This document shows, piece by piece, positions 57,930-64,000 of a stretch of 64,000 nt of DNA (the first letter of the stretch is position 1; each line of letters begins with the position of its first letter). The position numbers and the translations under genes are program-made. The stretch is from Cristatella mucedo (lineage: Eukaryota; Bryozoa; Phylactolaemata; Cristatellidae), in NCBI GenBank assembly GCA_009760855.2, contig WPIO01000008.1, positions 11,550,501 to 11,614,500 on the forward strand, given 5' to 3'. The notes under the pieces were generated by a model. The model searched no databases. It was not told the origin of the DNA and saw only the letters and a list, made by a program, of their open reading frames with translations.

Positions 57930-58840
57930 TTACTTTGAAATTTCTATTGTTGCAACTACATCAGTAATAATATTTACAGCATTTCTATTTTGATCTGTTA
58001 AACTTATTTTAAAACTACTTATTGCATCTATATCACCACGTGTTGGTAGATATAATACATTATTATTATGTAGATCAACCTTATCGCCAGGATGACTATC
58101 ATCAATATCAATAATATATAAAGATGTGCATCGTTCTAAAAATCCTTTTCTTCTTTCTACATAATTCTTAAAACGATCAACTAAATCACAATCTACACTT
58201 ATCCACCTTATTCCTTTATTATCAGGCAATACCATTTTATACCATGCTTTATAAAGATCAGCGAAATACATTGCTTTTTCTATTGCTTCATATGGTGTTC
58301 CACCAACAAGTGCACTATCAAATGTTCCTTGTTGATTTGAATTAAAACCTAGAGTATCTCCCGTTGAATTTACAGCAACATTTAAATTACTTCCAAGTAG
58401 AACAACATAATCACCAACTACTTGCATTAATATTCTATCATCTGTATAAACACTAAATTTTATACCTGTACTATTTCTTTTAGTAGTATCGTAAAAAGCA
58501 CTATTAGTTGATGTTGATGATGTTGTTGTCGATTCATTTTGAGCAACAACAGTCTTTGGTTGAGGATCTGATAATGCTTTGCTTAAAGCTGCACAATTTT
58601 ATTTGAATCATAATAACCAGGAGCAATTGTAATATATGTATTAGTTATATCAGTCATAGCCCATCTAAACCAAAGTTTATCATTTACATATTTAACTAAA
58701 TTTGATATAACTTTGTTAGTATAAGTGAACTCTACTCTACGTAAACCAACTTTATTATAACCTGAATCAGATCCAAGCATAAGCGGTGGCACTAATGTTT
58801 TTGATTCTGAACTGTTTGTTCCAGTTAATCTTATCGACAT
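57930..58840 (-). pseudogene. Structural protein 1 with the shared C-terminal motif
   Basis: The N-terminal part (58840-58583) reads 'YITIAPGYYDSNKI'; after one frameshift near 58597 the second part (to 57930) is open and contains 'DKVDLHNNNVLYLP'. It ends with 'DAISSFKISLTDQNRNAV', almost the same ending as the next gene upstream. The 'IxIxPGxYxxxxI' motif near the N-terminus also has a counterpart there. I infer paralogous structural proteins, possibly penton or vertex components. The family is not one that I can name. Confidence 0.5.
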
Positions 58841-58849
58841 TTTCTTATA

Positions 58850-59894
58850 CTAAACTTCAATAATTTTTATAACAACTGCAATTTCTTGTGAACCAAAATC
58901 AAGTACATTCAAATTCTGATCAGTTACTGTAATTTCTATATTTGAAATAGCATCACTTGCTACATTATGGTACTCAACAGTATTTGACTTATATATCATT
59001 CTTTCCCATTGATAAAACTCAAAAGGAAAACTTCTTGATACTTGTGTTTCCATTCCATTTACATAACTTGTTCCACTAGCAACTAAATTACAACTTACAA
59101 GTATTGTACTTAAATTTGACATATAGATTTTCTTTTTCAGATGCAAACTTTGTGTTAGGTACACAAACAACAGGAGTAACACCAGGATACATTTCTGAAA
59201 ACTTTGGATCAGTTGTATAGGTGAGCCGTGGTGGCACACTAGGTAAGGCGGTTGCTTTCACGACCTCAGTCCCGAGATCGTGGGTTCGAATACTGCAGTG
59301 GGCGATTCTTTATCGCCACTGCAAGCGGTGGTGATAGCCGTAAAGGCTCTTCTGTCGCTATACAAAAAGAGGCTGTTTAATCAGCTAGGATTTATTTATT
59401 TAAGCAGCACTTGTAAAACCAAGCATAGATGCAATGTTAGATTTACTTGCAAGAAATGTCCAACCAACAGGCATTGTAATCGATGAATAAGCAGTAGCAC
59501 TATCATAAGTAAGAACAAACTTATCAGTTGTAGCTCCAGATTGTGTAACTGAATTAGTACTTATATCTGGAAAACCAATACTTAAATCATCTGTAATTGC
59601 AGTATAAATTCCAGGTTTAATTGTTATTGTTTGATCTGATCCTCCTGCTAATCTATAAAAAAATGCATTATTAGATTCAGTTATATTTTTTATAGAGTTA
59701 GTTCCACTAAAATTCTTAAAGCAAATCTTAAAACTTTTATTTCTTAATAATATTGGTGTATTGATACGTGCTTTAATGGGATTAGCAGTACCAGTTAAAT
59801 TAAAAACATATCCTTCTTTACTTGCTTGATTAGATTTTCTAATACTTTCAACACTCTTAAATATATCGTTAACACTTTTTAACAAGTCACTCAT
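58850..59894 (-). pseudogene. Structural protein 2, interrupted by a host SINE
   Basis: The N-terminal part (59894-59400) holds 'QTITIKPGIYTAITDDLSIG' and a beta-rich region. A host SINE (59222-59400) interrupts it. The C-terminal part resumes near 59220 in one frame, shifts near 59120, and is open from 59121 to 58850, ending with 'DAISNIEITVTDQNLNVL'. That ending parallels the downstream neighbour 'DAISSFKISLTDQNRNAV', so the two genes look like a duplicated pair. Without the SINE the gene would be about 290 codons. Function is inferred as structural from position and shape only. Confidence 0.55.
59222..59400 (+). mobile_element. Host tRNA-derived SINE (type 1) inside the viral gene
   Basis: GCCGTGGTGGCACACTAGGT, box B GTGGGTTCGAATACTGC, CAGTGGGCGATTCTTTATCG, then AAGGCTCTTCTGTCGC and an ATTTATTTATTTA end. 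It matches the SINE at 31787-31965 along its whole length. It is oriented opposite to the gene it breaks. No clear target duplication can be seen. It must have jumped in after the viral element was integrated. Confidence 0.9.
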
Positions 59895-59896
59895 TT

Positions 59897-60922
59897 CTAT
59901 ATATTATATAAAAGATTGTTTTTTGCAACACAACTCTTTGGAGCTTTTCGAGATTTAGCAAGATAATAAACAGCAGAACTGATTGAACTTTTTACACCTC
60001 CATTCCTAGCAGCAAGTTCACGAAGCCATAAATCAATCTTATCAAATACTTCTTTTTCACTACTTGCGATTAACGGAACTATTTCTATTCCTTTTCCAAC
60101 AGGATTGTAGTTAAGATAATTATATATAAAGTTTTCTATAGGTTTTCTTGATTCCATCACTCTTAATTCTGAAAGTAGAAATAAAACATCAGAATCAAAT
60201 GACTCTTTACCTCATACTTTTATATTTTCTATAGCATTTCTTACAATAGTAGATACTAATCCTCTAGTAAAAATTGTATAAAGAAGATATTGTTTCTTCT
60301 CTTTTAGAACATCTGATTCTAATGGAACCACTGGTTCTTGAACAACTTGTTCTTGAATCACTTTTGCTTTATTAACTCTTTTAATAGGTTTCTTACCAGT
60401 TGAAGGATTAACATTAAGATGCTCTGCAATTCCTTTTTGAAGTGAATGAATTGCTTGTCTCACTTCTGGATTAGCGGCATGTGTCTTCGCTTGATTAGCG
60501 ATATTTACTGCTTGTTTAAGTTTACCATCTGCAATAGCAGCAAATCCTTTTTTTACTATATTACAAATATCTACAGGTGCTTTTTGTACTATTGCTCTCT
60601 TTGTTTGTTCTATTGCTCTTTGTGCTCGTTCTTTTTGTTCGATTTGAATAGCAAGTGATGGTCTAACTTTTCTTAGTTTATCAATAACAACATTACCATA
60701 ATTATCAGTTGATTTCTCTAATGCACGTTCATTCAATTCATGTTCTACTCTATATCTTGCTTGCATTTCTGCTTCAATTCTTTGTATCTCTTGACTATTA
60801 TCAAGAATAGTAGCAACACGTAAGCTTTCTAAATTGGTAAGTTTATTCTCTAAATCTATTGCTTCTTGAACAATTTCTCTGTAAGGTTTGTTTTTACTTG
60901 CGTATATTTTACCGTTCATCAT
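59897..60922 (-). pseudogene. Helical viral protein, one nonsense codon
   Basis: The frame is open from 60922 to a TGA at 60214-60212 and continues in the same frame to 59897, about 341 codons in all. The first two thirds are helical and charged ('YREIVQEAIDLENKLTNLES', 'IQIEQKERAQRAIEQTKRAI'), consistent with a coiled coil. The part after the stop has 'LRELAARNGGVKSSISSAVY'. The start ATGATG at 60922 follows the ATPase stop by 11 bp, so both genes are probably co-transcribed. I do not recognise a family. Apart from the single stop it is one of the best preserved genes here. Confidence 0.55.
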
Positions 60923-60933
60923 TTCCCCTATAT

Positions 60934-61591
60934 TCAATTAAAAATAGTTATTAATTGTTTACCTGTATTATCTACACTCCAAAATCTTCCTTCTGATTCT
61001 GTTTTGGTTAGATCAATATCACAATAACTAAATCTATTTCTAGTACAAGAGTGTACCCAGTCTTTAAACATTTTCTCATCTATATCACCGACTTATGAAT
61101 CACGAATGTATTCTATATCAGTATTATTTTGTTTAAAGATTATAATCACATTTATATTGTTTCCTATTTCTCTTCTAGGAATATTACTAAATCCTTGAGC
61201 AAGATAAAATATATTCAATCCTTTATTTCTACCTCTAGTAAAATAATCTAATATCTTAGATTAATCTTCTGCCATCAAATCATCTAATACAACAACATTC
61301 TTACAATTCCTATATGAATCAACTTCAGGCATATTATCAGTTCCATTAACCCAAACATAAGCAGGATTATCTTCACTCATTGACATAAGACCTCGATATA
61401 ACTTTTGATCTAAACTTGAGGCAATGATTGTAAATGTATCATAATTAAAATATCCAATTCATTACTAATTGTGATTTACCTGTTCCACTTGGTCCAAGTA
61501 CTAATGCTCTAATGGGTACTTTAGATAATGGTTCGTTATGTCCAGTACCTACATCTTGTCCAAAATTAAAAGCTCTAACTCTTAACGACAT
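60934..61591 (-). pseudogene. Genome-packaging ATPase (FtsK/HerA type), broken
   Basis: Walker A 'GPSGTGKS' lies at 61495-61472, Walker B 'NVVVLDDLMAED' at about 61300-61265, and a sensor-like 'GLNIFYLAQGFSNIPRREI' at about 61225-61170. This is the arrangement in the packaging ATPases of Polintons, virophages and NCLDVs, which pump viral DNA into the capsid. The expected length (about 215 codons) is kept. There is a frameshift shortly after Walker A (near 61445) and in-frame stops near 61262 and 61095. The start ATG at 61591 lies 9 bp from the divergent zinc-ribbon gene. Confidence 0.8.
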
Positions 61592-61600
61592 TTATTCTAT

Positions 61601-62111
61601 ATGATAATAGATATGGAAATTTCTTGTTGGAAGTGTAAAAAACAAACTGATACAATTCATGAACAGTATTTTGAAGTAGATTCAACTAAAGGAATGAGAG
61701 GAATGATAAAAAGGTGTTTGCACTATTTGTGATTGTAAGAAGTCAAATTTTGCAAAACTAAGAAGTACTGGTGAAGGTGTTCTATCTCATGGTAGAAGAT
61801 TAGGTACTGGTGCATCAGGTGAAGGTGCTCTATCTCATGGTAGAAGATTAGGTACTGGTGCATCAGGTGAAGGTGTTCTTTCTCATGGTAGAAGATTAGG
61901 TACTGGTGTTGGTAAAAGAGGAAAAGGATCAAAAGGTGAAGGCATCCCTCCTTTATTTCCAATCATTTATGCAATCAAAAGTATGATGGAAAAGAAAGGA
62001 ACAGGTATTCTATCTCATGGTAGAAGATCTGGCACAGGTGTTGGTTCTTGTGTTGAAGATAAACAACAAATACTTGCAGAACTTAAAAATACTATTGACA
62101 AGCTAAAATAA
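61601..62111 (+). pseudogene. Zinc-ribbon protein with tandem Gly/Arg repeats
   Basis: The first frame has 'CWKCKKQTDTIHEQYFEVDS'; after a frameshift near 61715 the second knuckle 'CTICDCKKS' follows, so a four-Cys zinc ribbon is likely. Then three units of 'GEGVLSHGRRLGTGAS' (51 bp each, 61775-61910) and a fourth, separate one near 62005 follow, ending in a short helix. Small zinc-ribbon proteins with Gly-rich basic tails are common in Polinton-like elements; the arginine-rich repeats suggest DNA condensation, which is inference. It is divergent from the ATPase. Confidence 0.6.
61757..62045 (+). repeat. Tandem 51-bp coding repeats
   Basis: Copies of GGTGAAGGTGCTCTATCTCA followed by TGGTAGAAGATTAGGTACTG recur at 61769, 61820 and 61871 with a diverged copy near 62005. 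The unit length is a multiple of three, so repeat number can change without shifting the frame. Confidence 0.9.
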
Positions 62112-62518
62112 AATAAAATCATCACCTTTAACAGATATAGAAATAAATAATTACATAAAAGAATTAGGCATAAAGAGCTTTAGAGGTGTCTTTGCAAGAG
62201 ATGAACTAACAAAACCATTAAAAAATGAATGTCTTATTTGTAATACAGGAGAATCAGATAGACAATATATCACTGGGTAGCACTTAAAAACAAGGTAAAC
62301 AATGTTTTTACTTTGATTCATTTGGTGCGCCACCAATTCCGGAAGTAATACATTATTTTGGTGTTATGCCAAACTCTCAGACATCTATGCTACAAAAATA
62401 CGATCAAACAGATTGTGGGAGAAGGTGTCTAATCTTTCTAAAAAATAATGCAAGAATCAGATTTTGGAACAACAATGGAATTTTTAATTTTATTCAAACA
62501 TTTTCTTTTCCTTGTATA
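62112..62518 (+). pseudogene. Adenain-like maturation cysteine protease, frameshifted
   Basis: The start is like the family: 'SPLTDIEINNYIKELGI' and 'FRGVFARDEL'. The catalytic His is in 'HWVAL' (62271-62285, reached after a frameshift), followed by 'CFYFDSFGAPP' (62300-62335, Asp region), Gln at about 62400 and the nucleophile Cys in 'DCGRRC' (62411-62428). Adenovirus-type Ulp1-fold proteases cleave capsid precursors. There are two frameshifts around the His motif. A third, at the A-rich run near 62440, probably explains why a long ORF runs on into the next gene; in the other frame the protease ends at TAG just before ATG 62522. Confidence 0.7.
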
Positions 62519-62521
62519 GAA

Positions 62522-63013
62522 ATGGATAACAAAAAATTCGTAGTAATTGAAAATTCTTCTGTTGTAATTCCAAAAGGAAGACCTGCGCGTGTTCATATTG
62601 AAGAGAAAATTAGTAAAGATTATAAACCTTACTTCAGTGCATGGATATACATCACTGAAGATATGAGACCTGTGCTAGAAGATATTGCTAATAGAATAAG
62701 TATGAAACTTGAATATAGCGGATACGATATGTCTAGTCGCTCAACTATTGGTATGAGAATTGCATTTGGTGCTAAACCAAGTATATTCTTTGATCAAAAG
62801 AACAAACACATGAAATTCGGTAGTGTTGCTGAAGTAAGTCAAAACCTTGGTAATGACTTTGCTGTTACTAGTATTCTTGATGGGAGTTATATAACTAAAA
62901 ATACTCATAATTCAGAAGAAAGACTTAATATTAAATTCAAGCTAGAAGAATTTAAAGTTTATAATGCTGATAAAAAACAAGGACAAGATAAATTCAATCC
63001 TGCTGATTACTAA
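62522..63013 (+). CDS. Intact viral-element ORF of unknown function
   Basis: The 163-codon frame from ATG 62522 to TAA 63013 is unbroken, one of the few in the element. It begins 'MDNKKFVVIENSSVVIPKGR' and has alternating hydrophobic residues ('PYFSAWIYITEDMRPVLEDI'), suggesting a mixed alpha/beta domain. The C-terminal end is charged ('FNPADY'). No motif is known to me; it is not similar to its neighbours. The longer frame starting at 62366 would fuse protease sequence to it, which I take as a frameshift artefact. It lies between the protease and the convergent phospholipase gene. Confidence 0.65.
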   Translation: MDNKKFVVIENSSVVIPKGRPARVHIEEKISKDYKPYFSAWIYITEDMRPVLEDIANRISMKLEYSGYDMSSRSTIGMRIAFGAKPSIFFDQKNKHMKFGSVAEVSQNLGNDFAVTSILDGSYITKNTHNSEERLNIKFKLEEFKVYNADKKQGQDKFNPADY

Positions 63014-63061
63014 ACAAAAAACACATAAAACAAAAATAAAAATTTGATTAGCTTTTAATTT

Positions 63062-63825
63062 TTACATCTTTTTTCTAGTAATATCTATCATCTTATCAAC
63101 TATACCTTGTGCGTAATTTGTAATCTTTTTTAGACTTAAAGGATTTGATACTTTGTCTTTTATGAATTCCGTTGCGAATGATTCATTAAGCATACCGCCG
63201 ATTCCTAAACCTAAACCACATTTTGCTGCCATAACCGCCGCCACCGTCTTTGCGTCATTACGAACATAATCTGGTTATCTGGGGTCAAGAGAAATACGAG
63301 CAGCAGATTCTGCAAGAACCATATCAAATAAATTTCTTATTTTAGTCCTTTCTGGTTCGGACATAGAACTTGTTTGTCTATAATCATGGTCATGAATGAG
63401 TGCACGTGCATCCAAATCATTGACTCCGGTGTATCCTTGTTCCATTCTTTTTTGAATTCAGTTCCTGGGCCTGCGAATGAATATTTTCCTGCATTGTTAA
63501 AACTTCCTCCAGAAACTTCTTCAGATTTAACACCACTTGGCAAACGCATATGCATTTCACGATTCCCAGTAAGTTTATTTATAAAATCTACTAATCCGGA
63601 ACCTCGTATTCTATTCTGTTTTAATTGCTTAATACTTAGATTCAATTGCAATCCAATACCTTTTCTTATACACGTTTTAATTTTATTAACTTGAGTACTA
63701 GTAACAAGAATAGGAACAGTACCAGACAAGTCTGAATGCTTAAGACGTATTGAGATTGGTTCAGTTGATTTATGTATTTGTTTTACCTGATTGTCAGATA
63801 GAGCAAGTTTAATTTCTTGATACAT
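63062..63825 (-). pseudogene. Capsid-associated phospholipase A2 domain protein, frameshifted
   Basis: The N-terminal 120 residues (from ATG 63825) have 'YQEIKLALSDNQVKQIHK' and 'IGLQLNLSIKQLKQN', the paired 'LS..Q..KI' units common at the start of this protein in invertebrate Polintons. A Gly-rich linker follows, then 'YSFAGPGTEF' (calcium loop). After one frameshift near 63440 comes 'GVNDLDARALIHDHDYRQTS' with the catalytic His-Asp pair (63394-63380). A TAA near 63275 precedes the hydrophobic, helical end ('VMAAKCGLGLGIGG'). Parvovirus VP1 uses this fold for membrane passage during entry; that role is an analogy here. Confidence 0.75.
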
Positions 63826-63855
63826 ATTTCTATATAAATAAAAATAATTTACTGA

Positions 63856-64000
63856 CTAATAATTTCTGCACCTTTTCTTTAACTCATCTCTAAGTTTTAA
63901 TACTTCTCTATGAATCTCTTCTTTACTAGCTCCCCTTGAATAAAGGTTACTAAGTAGCATTGCACTCTCAGCTTTATAGCCGCATTCCTTTTTACCACCA
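63856..64000 (-). CDS. Partial viral-element ORF, continues beyond the window
   Basis: The visible C-terminal 47 codons ('YKAESAMLLSNLYSRGASKE', 'VLKLRDELKKRC') are helical and charged, ending at TAG 63858-63856. The start is beyond the right edge. No family is recognised from this end. Confidence 0.5.
   Translation of the reverse strand, partial: GGKKECGYKAESAMLLSNLYSRGASKEEIHREVLKLRDELKKRCRNY

Larger units (their letters stand above)
51250..64000. mobile_element. Endogenous Polinton/adintovirus-like element, decayed, right end outside the window
   Basis: The AT-rich block holds a retrovirus-type integrase, a double-jelly-roll-type major capsid protein, an FtsK/HerA-type packaging ATPase and an adenain-like protease. 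This set defines Polintons/Mavericks and their adintovirus relatives. A YqaJ exonuclease, phospholipase A2 protein, zinc-ribbon protein and fibre-like protein are also present. Gene blocks run + (51.45-52.75), - (52.77-53.61), + (53.6-54.07), - (54.05-61.59), + (61.60-63.01), - (63.06-64.0). Nearly every long gene has a frameshift or stop. A host SINE at 59.2 kb proves residence in the genome. No family-B DNA polymerase lies in the window. Confidence 0.85.

Noticed and set aside
61757..62045. CRISPR-like array because of regular repeats
   Set aside because: The repeats are contiguous, in frame and part of a coding sequence; there are no spacers.
62366..63013. One long ORF joining the protease Cys motif to the downstream protein
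   Set aside because: In the alternative frame the protease ends at a stop just before ATG 62522, and an A-rich run near 62440 explains the shift. Two genes are more likely than a fusion.
51250..64000. Reassigned stop codons as explanation for the broken viral frames
   Set aside because: TAA, TAG, TGA and true frameshifts all occur, and the host genes use the standard code, so decay explains them better.

Overview
The window is invertebrate-type nuclear DNA (intron-containing genes, tRNA-derived SINEs, many decayed non-LTR and LTR retroelements). At about 51.2-51.4 kb it changes abruptly to AT-rich DNA carrying a decayed, endogenous Polinton/adintovirus-like element that runs off the right edge. 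I cannot name the species; the repeats and the ORF families fit a metazoan other than a vertebrate.

Three host genes can be read through their splice sites. (1) The 3' part of a POT1-like telomere protein, + strand, with exons recognised at 5024-5395, 10849-11074 and 11283-11486. (2) A complete soluble-type NADH-cytochrome b5 reductase, + strand, eight coding exons from 21119 to 29655, 281 codons, with every junction in phase. (3) A complete acyl-CoA thioesterase 13 (ACOT13/THEM2-like), - strand, three coding exons from 31495 to 30454, 143 codons, with the catalytic residues conserved. Genes 2 and 3 are convergent, about 0.8 kb apart.

The rest of the first 51 kb is mostly repeats. The dominant family (called LINE-A here) is a CR1/jockey-like non-LTR element, present as more than a dozen 5'-truncated copies on both strands with a common 3' tail. 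A second family (LINE-B) supplies an endonuclease fragment and an inverted pair. tRNA-headed SINEs occur in two types; one carries a tail resembling the LINE-A tail. There is a Tc1-like transposase relic, three broken copies of an uncharacterised multi-copy invertebrate ORF (one cut by a solo LTR with a 5-bp target duplication), a truncated Gypsy-like LTR element with a tRNA-Leu-like primer-binding site, and inside it a 4.5-kb element with arms of about 0.8 kb and a satellite of about 180-bp units.

The viral element (about 51.25-64.0 kb) holds a retrovirus-type integrase with its first catalytic Asp changed to Asn, a YqaJ/lambda-type exonuclease, a fibre-like protein, a major capsid protein, a minor capsid protein, two adjacent structural proteins with a shared C-terminal motif, a packaging ATPase, a zinc-ribbon protein with tandem glycine/arginine repeats, an adenain-like cysteine protease, an intact 163-codon ORF of unknown role, and a capsid-type phospholipase A2 protein. 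Most genes carry frameshifts or stops, so this copy is dead. A host SINE lies inside one viral gene, which shows that the element is integrated in the host genome and not a contaminating contig. No protein-primed DNA polymerase is seen; it would have to lie beyond the right edge.
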